A DNA stretch of 64,000 nucleotides from a virus. How positions within the stretch are numbered: the stretch's first letter is position 1; each line of letters begins with the position of its first letter. The stretch lies in the IMG/VR virus record IMGVR_UViG_3300043466_003540, positions 21,270-85,269 of that record; one strand, 5' to 3'. Shown piece after piece: positions 47,478-54,453 of the stretch. Made by a program: the position numbers and the translations under genes. The notes under the pieces are model-generated. The model saw only the letters and a list, made by a program, of their open reading frames with translations, was not told where the DNA came from and made no database searches.

Positions 47478-48302
47478 TTAGGCAGAATATATTACTACCT
47501 GTCCGTTTGATCCAGCTCCACCATCGCCACCTCTACCTTGTTCTACGCTAATAAAAAAGTAACCACCGCCGCCTCCACCTCCGCCACCGCCTACAGTTCC
47601 TGCGTTACCAGCATTAGCACTTACAGGTGAGTTAGTGCTATTTTGGTAAAAGCCACTTCCTCCATTTCCCGCGTTTCCTCCGCCAGTTCCACCGTTTCTT
47701 TTAGCTGAGACAAGTCTGCTTCCAGAGGCAAAAGCTCCGCCTCCGCCACCGCCTCCACCATATAAGGAAACAGCGTAGTTAGGTAGTCCTGCTACGTCAA
47801 TAGCAAAGTTTCCAGTGGAATTTGCTCCTCCATTATCACCGTTATTTCCTAACGCACTTGAGGTTGAGTAGTTACCACCGTTACCACCACTTCCACCAGA
47901 TGCTGTAAATGATTTTTCAATATTAGAGCTTCCATTGCCACCACTTCCACCGTTCTGCGTAACAGTGGCAACGTTACTTCCTCCGTTTGCAGTTACCAAA
48001 TCAACAGAGTTAGGTGATGTAATCTTTGATGTCCCAGACGCACCTGCTACAGTAACAGAGTATGTCTGTCCTGCTGTTACAGGGATGATTGCTGCTGCTG
48101 CTCCACCTGCACCTCCGCCTCCACCACCAGATAGACTTCCATTATTACTTATAGAGCTTCCTGATCCTCCTCCACCAATTGTAACTACAACTATGCTACT
48201 CACTCCCGCAGGTACGGTCCAGTTTTGGGTGTTGTTAGCAGTTAGCGCAAGTGAGTACACTGGTTGCACATATCCAGAACTTACTGTTCCTAAAATTGGC
48301 AT
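47478..48302 (-). CDS. Glycine-rich tail fibre, MPILG family
   Basis: 274 residues. The N-terminus MPILGTVSSGYVQPVYSLAL is followed by WTVPAGVSSIVVVTIGGGGS, a form frequent in Gly-rich phage adhesins, then GGGG-rich repeats and a short end GQVVIYSA. It lacks the GSPTVTTSG tail of the 44- and 45-kb paralogues but shares its end with the 48.97-kb paralogue. AAGGAGT lies before the ATG, and intergenic element copy 2 with TATAAT is upstream. Confidence 0.8.
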   Translation of the reverse strand: MPILGTVSSGYVQPVYSLALTANNTQNWTVPAGVSSIVVVTIGGGGSGSSISNNGSLSGGGGGGAGGAAAAIIPVTAGQTYSVTVAGASGTSKITSPNSVDLVTANGGSNVATVTQNGGSGGNGSSNIEKSFTASGGSGGNGGNYSTSSALGNNGDNGGANSTGNFAIDVAGLPNYAVSLYGGGGGGGGAFASGSRLVSAKRNGGTGGGNAGNGGSGFYQNSTNSPVSANAGNAGTVGGGGGGGGGGYFFISVEQGRGGDGGAGSNGQVVIYSA

Positions 48303-48323
48303 GTTACTCCTTAAAGATGCTTA

Positions 48324-48417
48324 ATTATACCTTAGATTAAAAATGCGTTTTTCCGCGCTCCCTTTCCGTAAGGAGAAGAAAAAGAAGAAGAGGATGAAAA
48401 AAGGAGGGGGAAGGTGG
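48324..48417 (-). promoter_or_regulatory. Intergenic punctuation element, copy 2
   Basis: TATAAT at 48324-48329, 17-bp spacer, then the core at about 48339-48370 (one mismatch, GCGCGGAAAAACG), then a purine-rich plus-strand tract (C/T-rich on the minus strand) to 48417. It drives the Gly-rich fibre at 48302 and directly abuts the opposing promoter of the 48.4-kb gene. Confidence 0.75.
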
Positions 48418-48423
48418 TATGAT
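48418..48423 (+). promoter_or_regulatory. -10 hexamer TATGAT of the YkgJ-like gene
   Basis: TATGAT lies 6 nt before the ATG at 48430, with the G-rich tract immediately upstream and no Shine-Dalgarno between, again a leaderless-type start. Confidence 0.5.
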
Positions 48424-48429
48424 TTCATA

Positions 48430-48897
48430 ATGAGCAATAAAGTAAAGTTAGAGTTAAAACCAGTGCAACGTAGTTGTGGTGATTGCACGAAGTGCTGCGA
48501 AGGTTATCTGACAGGAAGTGCACACGGGCACGAGTTCTATCCAGGTCGTCCATGTCACTTTATTGCTATTGGAACAGGATGCACTATTTACTCACAGCGG
48601 CCAAAGGAACCGTGCGTCTCGTTTAAGTGCGAGTGGCTGGATAACTCTGAGTTTCCCGAGTGGTTAAAACCTAACCAGGTTAATGCGATAGTTATGCGAA
48701 AGAAGCTTCCTGATACGGATATCGAGTTTCTATCTCTCGTTGAGGCAGGCAATACTCTTGACTCAAGAACATTGACGTGGATACTTATGTACGCGTTGCG
48801 TAAGCAGTTAAATCTTATGTGGGCTGTTGACGGCGCTAAAAACTGGATAGGCACCCCTGATTTTCTTGCAGAGATGGCAAAGGAACACAACAAGTAA
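48430..48897 (+). CDS. YkgJ-type cysteine-cluster protein
   Basis: 155 residues from ATG at 48430. The upstream in-frame extension falls in the repeat element and is not credible protein. CGDCTKCCEGYL (C-x2-C-x2-CC) near 16-25, then PGRPCHF, GCTIYSQRP and CVSFKCEWL give eight or more Cys in the pattern of YkgJ-like zinc or Fe-S binding proteins. The function in phages is unknown. A paralogue lies at 55446-55919, also next to an MPILG fibre, which hints at a fibre-related modification or maturation role. Confidence 0.8.
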   Translation: MSNKVKLELKPVQRSCGDCTKCCEGYLTGSAHGHEFYPGRPCHFIAIGTGCTIYSQRPKEPCVSFKCEWLDNSEFPEWLKPNQVNAIVMRKKLPDTDIEFLSLVEAGNTLDSRTLTWILMYALRKQLNLMWAVDGAKNWIGTPDFLAEMAKEHNK

Positions 48898-48971
48898 AAT
48901 TACTTATTTAGTAGCAGGTTCTTAAATATTTTATTTGAATTTGTCTGACCTGCGGTGAAAGATTTATGTTA

Positions 48972-49871
48972 TTACTTAACGTAGATGATTACCTGTCCAG
49001 CTTGTCCTGCCCCGGCGTTTGTTCCGTCTCCTACGTTTCCAGCGTCAGTGGAAGGAGTTCCTGCACCGCCACCACCGCCTCCTCCACCACCAATAATATT
49101 AGCACCGTTTCCGATGTTACCGGTCGATCCGGCGTTAGTAGTAGCGTTACCGCCGTTACCTCCGCTTCCGCCACCGTTGCTTGATGACCCACCGTTATTT
49201 AGTCCTGCTCCGTTACGACCAGAAGCACCTGACCCTCCACCCGCTCCGCCGGAGCCTATCTGTTTATTGACTGTTCCTGCTCCTGGAAGTGTCATGCTTA
49301 GGTTAATTGCGGTGTTGTTTGATATGGCCGCGCTCCCTTGTGCTGTTGCGCTATCTCCACCTGCCTGCGGTGAAGCGGAGTTATACACTACGTTTGCGCT
49401 GATACTACCGACAGTTCCTCCGGCAGAAGGACCACCTGTTCTAGTTGCATAGTTACTAGTACCTCCTCCACCACCGTTAACTGTTATCAGGCTGCTGCTG
49501 TTATTAGAAAATGAACTTTGTCCACCTGTACCACCGTTATATGGTACAAAACCTTTAGTACCGCCAGTGCCACCTGCACCAACGACTATAGGATAAGTTG
49601 CTCCAGGAGTTAATGTCACATCTTGGGCAGCGGCAACAATTCCAGACGCACCGCCACCACCTCCCGATGCACCAGTGTTATAAGTTTGGAATTTAGTATT
49701 TAAGTTTCCAACGTTTCCGCCAGCACCTCCGCCACCTCCGCCACTAATAATAAAAATTGCCACCTGCGTTGCAGTATTAGGCATAGTGAATGTTCCAGAT
49801 GCATTAAATGTTTGATAAAGTGTGTACGAAGGATCAACGTATCCCGACGCAGATGTTCCTAGGATTGGCAT
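48972..49871 (-). CDS. Glycine-rich tail fibre, MPILG family
   Basis: 299 residues. N-terminus MPILGTSASGYVDPSYTL, then GTFTMPNTATQVAIFIISGG, a GGGG-rich body and the end GQVIIYVK, closely like the 47.5-kb fibre. It faces the YkgJ-like gene tail to tail across 74 bp. AAGGAG precedes the ATG, and intergenic element copy 3 with TATAAT lies upstream. Confidence 0.8.
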   Translation of the reverse strand: MPILGTSASGYVDPSYTLYQTFNASGTFTMPNTATQVAIFIISGGGGGGAGGNVGNLNTKFQTYNTGASGGGGGASGIVAAAQDVTLTPGATYPIVVGAGGTGGTKGFVPYNGGTGGQSSFSNNSSSLITVNGGGGGTSNYATRTGGPSAGGTVGSISANVVYNSASPQAGGDSATAQGSAAISNNTAINLSMTLPGAGTVNKQIGSGGAGGGSGASGRNGAGLNNGGSSSNGGGSGGNGGNATTNAGSTGNIGNGANIIGGGGGGGGGAGTPSTDAGNVGDGTNAGAGQAGQVIIYVK

Positions 49872-49891
49872 GAAACTCCTTAAAGAAGTTA

Positions 49892-49938
49892 ATTATACCT
49901 TGCTTTGAAAATCTGTTTTTTCGCGCTCTCGTTCCGTA
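49892..49938 (-). promoter_or_regulatory. Intergenic punctuation element, copy 3
   Basis: TATAAT at 49892-49897, exactly 17 bp from AAAAAC (plus-strand GTTTTT, 49915-49920), inside a core at about 49907-49938 with two mismatches to the consensus. It starts directly at the stop of the 50.1-kb gene and drives the Gly-rich fibre at 49871. Confidence 0.75.
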
Positions 49939-50178
49939 CTAAGAAAGAGAATCGGGATAATTAACTAGGTTATCGAGAAGGAGGAGGTTAAGGAGATTGG
50001 GAGGGAGGGAGTGACCAATTTTTTGGTGGGCGTTAAGGTGGTCAATCATTTCTTGCGTTGACTCTGCATTAAAGGAAACTTCTAACTCGTCACCAAAGTA
50101 ACACATTGCGCATACAAGGCCGCGACCAGCGATGGAGTAAACATAAACATCCGACTCGCCAAACTTAGAATAAATCAT
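49939..50178 (-). CDS. Small protein with CxxC and His pair
   Basis: 79 residues. LVCAMCYFGDELEVSF near 22-37 and MIDHLNAHQKIGH near 44-56 place two Cys and several His like a C2H2-type zinc site. The C-terminus is Leu and Asn rich. Divergent from the 50.2-kb gene across only 30 bp, in which both -10 hexamers (TATACT here) lie 6-7 nt from their starts. Function unknown. Confidence 0.6.
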   Translation of the reverse strand: MIYSKFGESDVYVYSIAGRGLVCAMCYFGDELEVSFNAESTQEMIDHLNAHQKIGHSLPPNLLNLLLLDNLVNYPDSLS

Positions 50179-50184
50179 ATATCC

Positions 50185-50190
50185 AGTATA
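50185..50190 (-). promoter_or_regulatory. -10 hexamer TATACT, half of a divergent pair
   Basis: Minus-strand TATACT with 6 nt to the ATG at 50178 and no Shine-Dalgarno. The opposing TAAGAT lies 5 bp away, so the two polymerases would compete for the same DNA. Confidence 0.5.
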
Positions 50191-50195
50191 TCAGT

Positions 50196-50201
50196 TAAGA
50201 T
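50196..50201 (+). promoter_or_regulatory. -10 hexamer TAAGAT, other half of the pair
   Basis: TAAGAT with 7 nt to the ATG at 50209 and no Shine-Dalgarno, forming a back-to-back leaderless pair with the hexamer at 50185-50190. Confidence 0.45.
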
Positions 50202-50208
50202 TTCTAGT

Positions 50209-50523
50209 ATGGATGACATGGAAGACTTCGAGTATCTCTCGGATGACGAGGCGGATGATTTTGTAGAACGCATGATTGAGGCTGGAATTTTAATAGAAGA
50301 TGGTTTTGATGAAGATGGGGAACTCACTTACACATATAACTTTGAGTTAATGAAAATTCTACTTCCTGAAATGTACGATGAAATTATGAATGGAATAAAC
50401 GATAATTTAATTGATTTGTATGAAATGGGTCTTATCAAAATTGAATATAACGAAGATCTTAAAGCAGTGTTCTCTGCTACTGAAGAAGGATTGATATTTT
50501 TTAAAAACCAAGGATATGAATAA
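50209..50523 (+). CDS. Acidic hypothetical protein
   Basis: 104 residues, very acidic at the start (MDDMEDFEYLSDDEADDFVE), then an alpha/beta pattern with YTYNFELMKILLPEMYDEIM and EYNEDLKAVFSATEEGLIFF. The latter resembles the wing and last helix of winged-helix domains. A small acidic protein with this layout could be a DNA mimic or a host-protein inhibitor; this is speculation. It has its own leaderless-type promoter. Confidence 0.6.
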   Translation: MDDMEDFEYLSDDEADDFVERMIEAGILIEDGFDEDGELTYTYNFELMKILLPEMYDEIMNGINDNLIDLYEMGLIKIEYNEDLKAVFSATEEGLIFFKNQGYE

Positions 50524-50531
50524 AAGTAATT

Positions 50532-50694
50532 CGGATATACGCAGGTGGGTTTCTTATAGCCTAACCGTAAGTTAGGCTCCCCTCTTGTCCAATCATGGGC
50601 TATAGCTCGCATCCCACGTATATCCTTGCCCATTGTTATAGGTTTCCAGCGTCTTTAGTCTTTTGCTAAAGTACGGGGCTCATCGCAACCCCTA
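50532..50694 (-). ncRNA. Structured RNA with pseudoknot, possible HEARO/omega-RNA relative
   Basis: This 160-bp stretch has no credible gene but dense pairing. In minus-strand reading: hairpin AGGGG-N10-CCCC (50675-50692), hairpin CTTTAG/CTAAAG (50653-50671), helix ATGGGC (50628-50633) with GCCCAT (50595-50600), long-range helix GGATATACG (50617-50625) with CGTATATCC (50533-50541), and an 8-bp hairpin GCCTAAC/GTTAGGC (50558-50578). The ATGGGC and GGATATACG helices interlock as a pseudoknot. The 3' motif GAAACCCACCTGCG recalls my memory of HEARO (IscB guide RNA), but no IscB gene is adjacent. Confidence 0.5.
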
Positions 50695-50709
50695 TCGGTA
50701 AAAAGAATA

Positions 50710-50865
50710 CTATAGTCTTTTTACAAGTTTGGCAACATAAGCAAGGACTTCAGTAGGGCTCAAAGAGATATCAATTTCTAATTGCTCTATCTGAGTAGCC
50801 AACGCTTGTTTGTCTACGTGATTATCTTTGCATCCCCAGCCGTATTTAGGCTCTAATTTATTCAT
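50710..50865 (-). CDS. Small protein coupled to the C5-methyltransferase
   Basis: 51 residues. ATG at 50865 overlaps the stop of the methyltransferase C-terminal gene as ATGA. MNKLEPKYGWGCKDNHVDKQ is followed by a helical ALATQIEQLEIDISLSP and EVLAYVAKLVKRL. It is the last gene of the methyltransferase operon; its 3' end overlaps an A/T-rich hairpin (50698-50706 with 50716-50724) that could terminate transcription. Coupling and composition support a real gene; function unknown. Confidence 0.6.
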   Translation of the reverse strand: MNKLEPKYGWGCKDNHVDKQALATQIEQLEIDISLSPTEVLAYVAKLVKRL

Positions 50866-51410
50866 AATCTTCTCCCTATCCACTCAACGACATTTGCTGT
50901 AACTGCATTTCCCATTTGTTTATATCTAGCAGAGTCTGATTGATCGCCAGTCCAGTCATCTGGAAAACCTTGTAGTCTCTCGCACTCTCTAGGAGTGAGT
51001 CTTCTTACTATTGTTGAAAAATTAACTGCCTGATGTGAGATTGTGTCAACGGTATATGCAGGAGCGCCAGCCTCTGCTATTCCTAATCCATTTTGTTTTT
51101 TATCAATTTCTCTTGCATCTTGAATAGGTGTAACTGATACAGCGTGAGGAGAAGATGTGTCTACAGTAAACATTGGGTCAGTCACTTCTCCATACCCTTT
51201 CCCTTGAGGACCAGCGGTATCTGCTCTACCAATTACAGTATTTTGAATAGAGTGAACAATTGTTACTACTGCTCTGGAGTCTCCACTATTATCAAAAGCA
51301 TTCAAAGTAGGACAAATAACTCTCTCGCGCCATACTTCTGGCGGAAGTGTTCCATCTTCATATCTTGCACCACTTCTAATTACTTTGACGAACCACGATG
51401 TCTGTGACAT
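50862..51410 (-). CDS. C5-cytosine methyltransferase, C-terminal part
   Basis: 182 residues. TSWFVKVIRSGARYEDGTLP and WRERVICPTLNAFDNSG form a target-recognition region, and the end holds motif IX (RLTPRECERLQGFPDDW, about 137-153) and motif X (RYKQMGNAVTANVVEWI). The catalytic Cys is not here but in the preceding gene, whose 3' end overlaps this one by 35 nt in a different frame. The ATG at 51410 allows independent translation. Either a genuine split enzyme or the result of a frameshift; a single fusion product would need a +1 shift. Confidence 0.8.
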   Translation of the reverse strand: MSQTSWFVKVIRSGARYEDGTLPPEVWRERVICPTLNAFDNSGDSRAVVTIVHSIQNTVIGRADTAGPQGKGYGEVTDPMFTVDTSSPHAVSVTPIQDAREIDKKQNGLGIAEAGAPAYTVDTISHQAVNFSTIVRRLTPRECERLQGFPDDWTGDQSDSARYKQMGNAVTANVVEWIGRRL

Positions 51411-52104
51411 CTTTATAGTCCCTCGCCTTCAAAGTGGATGCAACAGTATCTACTTCGTAGTCTCCGAACCCTCGCATCCTTGCAACAGTGCTTTTTCCAG
51501 CGCTGGTGGAAGAGTTTTTCCGCGACGAGTTGCTCGGCGCATTATCCCCTCGCAGGCTTTCGGACTCAATAAGTATCGGGGATTTACTTCTGTCTCCAAC
51601 ACTTCCAACAATGAAGACTCGACGACGACGTTGGGGGACTCCGAAGAATTGCGAATCCAAAACTCGCCATTCGATGTGGCTATACCCTGCGTTGGCCATT
51701 TCAGAGATGACGACTCCAAAATCGCGTCCTTCGTTGCTTGATAAAAGTCCTGGCACATTTTCCAAGACGATAGTGTGTGCTTTGACTTCCTGCGCAAATC
51801 GTATTGCGTCCCAGAAGAGTCCACTTCTTGCCCCAGCGATACCAGCACGCTTTCCAGCGACGCTGACGTCTTGGCAAGGGAATCCTCCGCAGACGATGTC
51901 AACTTTTCCAATTAAATCACTCTCCTTTGCCCACTCTATTGCTGTCTTAACATCATCATGTAATGGAATGTCAGGCCAATGTTTTTTTAATATCTTCTGA
52001 GCATTTTTATCTATCTCTACTTGACCAACACAAGTGTGCCCTGCTTTTTCAAAGCCAAGATCGAAACCACCAACGCCAGCGAATAAAGAAACGAATGTGC
52101 TCAT
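51376..52104 (-). CDS. C5-cytosine methyltransferase, catalytic part
   Basis: 242 residues. Motif I FAGVGGFDLGFE (8-19), catalytic PCQ in GFPCQDVS (C77), ENV in VLENVPG (115-117) and QRRR in FGVPQRRRRVF (158-162) are all intact. The C-terminal 70 residues are Ser rich and begin a recognition region (MRGFGDYEVDTVASTLKARD). Motifs IX and X are missing and are found in the gene on either side. The ATG overlaps the previous gene as ATGA. It should methylate C5 of cytosine once it assembles with a partner. Confidence 0.88.
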   Translation of the reverse strand: MSTFVSLFAGVGGFDLGFEKAGHTCVGQVEIDKNAQKILKKHWPDIPLHDDVKTAIEWAKESDLIGKVDIVCGGFPCQDVSVAGKRAGIAGARSGLFWDAIRFAQEVKAHTIVLENVPGLLSSNEGRDFGVVISEMANAGYSHIEWRVLDSQFFGVPQRRRRVFIVGSVGDRSKSPILIESESLRGDNAPSNSSRKNSSTSAGKSTVARMRGFGDYEVDTVASTLKARDYKDVTDIVVRQSN

Positions 52105-52382
52105 ATTCGATTACCTAACCATGTTGCAACATTGACAGTTACAGCATTACCTAGTTGTTTGTACCTGTGCGTATCTGCTTGGGTACTAGTCCATCCTAAA
52201 GGAAACCCCTGCAGAGTTTCGCACTCTTCAGGGGTGATTCTTCGAATATTTTCTGTGGCAACCATGGACATGTTGAGCCCACCTGTTCCCATAAAACTGG
52301 TCAGCGTATTTATTGTTTGCCCTTGAATCCTAAACCCGTCTGAGCGATGAGGATGAAAAACAATTACATCTTCTTGTATCAA
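52101..52382 (-). CDS. Second C5-methyltransferase C-terminal module
   Basis: 93 residues from TTG at 52382, overlapping the HTH gene stop by 4 nt. INTLTSFMGTGGLNMSM is a recognition-region remnant, and RRITPEECETLQGFPLGW (motif IX) plus RYKQLGNAVTVNVATWL (motif X) are clear. So the operon holds one catalytic part and two different C-terminal modules. They could be alternative specificity partners, or the remains of two former enzymes after a deletion. Confidence 0.8.
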   Translation of the reverse strand: MIQEDVIVFHPHRSDGFRIQGQTINTLTSFMGTGGLNMSMVATENIRRITPEECETLQGFPLGWTSTQADTHRYKQLGNAVTVNVATWLGNRI

Positions 52383-52963
52383 GACTGCAAGACGTATCTG
52401 TTTTTATCTAAGATTGGTTTGTAGCAAATACTCTTTCCATCATGACTAGTAATGTAACCATATCTAGCCATACGAAAACGAAGAGCACTTGGAGAGACAC
52501 CTAAGCGCTTACCTAAGTGTCGGACACTTACTCCTTCAACGGTAATGGCATGGTTAATTAACTCGGTGTACTGCTCTGCTTCTTTTCTAAAATTAGGAGA
52601 GTGTGAGCGTACCTTTTGAGCACTAGGCTTGAGTTCTAATAACTTAGAGAGAGTTTGTTCTGAAGGCTCGGTAATAACTCTTGGTTGCTTAACCTCTTTT
52701 AAAGGCAGTGCAGGAACAGAGAAGTCAGTAGATACTTTAGAAGAACTTAAATGTTTATAGCGTCCTTCAATAATTTGACGAACTCGTTCTCTACTAGAGA
52801 TGCCTGCTGCATCTGCAATACTTTGAAGACTCCAAGACGCTGCTCTTAACTCTTTAATGTAAGCATTACGAAGTTCTAAGTCAGATGCAATCTTTTTAAA
52901 ATTTTCATATACCTCTTCAGGCAATTTTGCATTCGTCTTTGTATATCCTTGGGGCGTCTTCAT
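52379..52963 (-). CDS. DNA-binding protein with two HTH segments
   Basis: 194 residues from ATG at 52963 with AAAGG 9 nt upstream; a longer start at 53002 is less likely. N-terminal HTH: AASWSLQSIADAAGISSRER (about 40-59). C-terminal HTH: VSVRHLGKRLGVSPSALRFR (about 147-166). A Pro- and Lys-rich linker joins them. It heads the methyltransferase operon with a 4-nt overlap and is the obvious candidate to regulate it. Reminiscent of sigma-region-4-like or recombinase-type HTH pairs, but not identified. Confidence 0.65.
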   Translation of the reverse strand: MKTPQGYTKTNAKLPEEVYENFKKIASDLELRNAYIKELRAASWSLQSIADAAGISSRERVRQIIEGRYKHLSSSKVSTDFSVPALPLKEVKQPRVITEPSEQTLSKLLELKPSAQKVRSHSPNFRKEAEQYTELINHAITVEGVSVRHLGKRLGVSPSALRFRMARYGYITSHDGKSICYKPILDKNRYVLQS

Positions 52964-53062
52964 ATGTACTACCTTTTCTCTCTCTTTTGTTATTAGAGGC
53001 AAAGGGTATCAGGGGCTTTACAAAAAGTGCAAACTGAGCTATCTTCCTGACTTTTTAAGCGT

Positions 53063-53091
53063 TTGACAAAGGCTATTCGTGTTTGTACCCT
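53063..53091 (+). promoter_or_regulatory. Promoter TTGACA-N17-TACCCT, leaderless start
   Basis: TTGACA (53063-53068) and TACCCT (53086-53091) are separated by exactly 17 bp, and the ATG at 53098 follows after 6 nt. This is the clearest complete promoter in the window and it leaves no room for a ribosome binding site. Confidence 0.75.
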
Positions 53092-53097
53092 ACCTGC

Positions 53098-53217
53098 ATG
53101 GGCAAAAAAGATAGGCTGTATGAAGATGGGGCAGGTCCTACCCTTGCAAGAATATTACTAAGAGCCTTGATGATTTCAGTAGTGATGTGGCTAATTCAAA
53201 GAATTACTAACTCTTAA
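53098..53217 (+). CDS. 39-residue membrane protein with its own promoter
   Basis: 39 residues. MGKKDRLYEDGAGP is followed by a single hydrophobic helix ARILLRALMISVVMWLIQ and a short polar end. The gene is isolated on the plus strand between minus-strand genes, and its reality is supported by a full promoter with consensus -35 positioned for a leaderless transcript. A one-helix peptide of this type could be a holin-like or host membrane-targeting factor. Confidence 0.65.
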   Translation: MGKKDRLYEDGAGPTLARILLRALMISVVMWLIQRITNS

Positions 53218-53223
53218 AGCCTA

Positions 53224-53424
53224 TTACTCTTTAGACTCTCCACTATACAAAGAGACACTATCAACAAGATTAATCACTCTATTTGTTACGTATCCGCCTT
53301 CTTTATCTAACTTATCTTTAGCGGATTGTTCACTCTCTGCAATGACTTGAATAATCATAGTTACTGCATATGTGTAGCACTTAGTTGAGTCTTTTTCTTT
53401 TGTCTTAATGTCTTGCTTTGCCAT
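53224..53424 (-). CDS. Small hypothetical protein
   Basis: 66 residues. A charged start (MAKQDIKTKEKDSTKC), then CYTYAVTMIIQVIAESEQSA and KDKLDKEGGYVTNRVINLVD, an alpha/beta pattern like a small ferredoxin-like fold. GAAGGAAG is 9 nt before the ATG, and intergenic element copy 4 is upstream. It converges on the 39-residue plus-strand gene with a 6-bp gap. Function unknown. Confidence 0.55.
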   Translation of the reverse strand: MAKQDIKTKEKDSTKCYTYAVTMIIQVIAESEQSAKDKLDKEGGYVTNRVINLVDSVSLYSGESKE

Positions 53425-53453
53425 AGTAGATTCTTCCTTCGTAGGAGTTATTG

Positions 53454-53548
53454 ATTGAAGAGTAGCAGAGAAATGCGTTTTTTCGCGCTCCCTTTCCGTA
53501 AGAGGAATCGGAAGAGAAAAAAAAGGGGGGGGGAGAGGGGGGAAGGGT
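53454..53548 (-). promoter_or_regulatory. Intergenic punctuation element, copy 4
   Basis: The core (about 53470-53500) matches the consensus; TTCAAT at 53454-53459 sits at the same 17-bp distance as TATAAT in copies 1-3. On the plus strand the flank is a purine tract with runs of nine and six G (about 53501-53548), C-rich on the minus strand. Confidence 0.7.
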
Positions 53549-53564
53549 GGTTGTTAGACATAAT

Positions 53565-54446
53565 TTATATAATTTTATCGTTTTTTAAATTATTACATAA
53601 AGCATGGGTAGGTCTAACATTACTTAAAAAATCAGGTCCCCCCTTAGATACTGGAATTACATGGTCAATTTGAAGACTTTCTCGCCAACGCTCCGAGCCA
53701 ACTTTTCTTGAAAGAGTGATATCAATCTCTTTATTGCATAAATAACAAACAATTCCGTACATTTCTATGACATCTTTTTCATTATATTTTTCATAGCCAT
53801 TGGATCGTTTCTTTGCTCTTTGTCTCATGACTGCGCGGGAGGCTGCTCCAGGGTTTTTTCTATTCCATTCTTTTGCAAGAAATTTTGCATGTTCAGGGTT
53901 TTCTTCACGCCATTTTTTATTTTGAAGTCTTTTCTTTTCTTTTTGCTCTGGAGTTAGCAACTTACGATAACCATTTAAACGACGCTGTTTCTCGTACTCT
54001 CTTCTTCTAAGATTTCTATTTATTCTATTTTTTTCTTTTTTTGCATTTTTATCAAATTTTTTATTTTCTTGTAAAGCCTCTATATGTTGATTTTTTAGAT
54101 ATTTATGCAGTTGTTTTTTCTGCTCTACTGTTAGTTTTTTATTGTACTTTTTTAGATTATTAGTTTCTATAGCAACAGATAATTGTATAGTGGCAATGAG
54201 TCTTTTTTCGTATTTATCTACTCTGGCAATTGTTTGACGAATATTACGACTATAATTTGCCTTTGCTTTATCGCAAACTTTGCAGTGAAGTCTTATAAAA
54301 GAATTTTTTACTTTTGATGAGTTATATAAATAAAAATACTCTTTTGTATGAGGTTTTTCTACCCCGCAAGTTTTACATTTATATAATAAAAAACCTAGTT
54401 TTTTGTCGATAAATTCAAGATTTACCGAGTTACTTGCTTGAGTCAT
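53565..54446 (-). CDS. HNH endonuclease with N-terminal zinc finger
   Basis: 293 residues from ATG at 54446 (another at 54452). Upstream in-frame codons run into the repeat element and are rejected. YKCKTCGVEKPHTKEYF and LHCKVCDKAKANY near 24-60 form a C4 zinc finger. A long Lys-, Arg- and Gln-rich helical middle follows. The C-terminal HNH has CYLCNKEIDI, LQIDHVIPVSKGG (the catalytic DH near 260) and LCNNLKNDKII. This is the build of free-standing homing endonucleases or packaging-associated HNH proteins. Its promoter is intergenic element copy 5. Confidence 0.88.
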   Translation of the reverse strand: MTQASNSVNLEFIDKKLGFLLYKCKTCGVEKPHTKEYFYLYNSSKVKNSFIRLHCKVCDKAKANYSRNIRQTIARVDKYEKRLIATIQLSVAIETNNLKKYNKKLTVEQKKQLHKYLKNQHIEALQENKKFDKNAKKEKNRINRNLRRREYEKQRRLNGYRKLLTPEQKEKKRLQNKKWREENPEHAKFLAKEWNRKNPGAASRAVMRQRAKKRSNGYEKYNEKDVIEMYGIVCYLCNKEIDITLSRKVGSERWRESLQIDHVIPVSKGGPDFLSNVRPTHALCNNLKNDKII

Positions 54447-54453
54447 AGGCATA

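Noticed and set aside
48343-48429. N-terminal Lys-rich extension of the YkgJ-like protein
   Set aside because: The extension is the translated repeat element and purine tract; the ATG at 48430 has a properly placed -10 hexamer.
50328-50633. 101-residue minus-strand open frame through the structured region
   Set aside because: It runs antisense to the well-supported gene at 50209-50523 and crosses strong hairpins; the RNA explanation fits better.
51376-51410. Programmed -1 frameshift joining the two methyltransferase parts
   Set aside because: The frames are related by +1, there is no clear slippery heptamer, and the second part has its own ATG.
53565-54446. HNH protein as the IscB partner of the possible HEARO RNA
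   Set aside because: It lacks RuvC segments and the bridge helix expected of IscB, and lies about 3 kb away with its own promoter.
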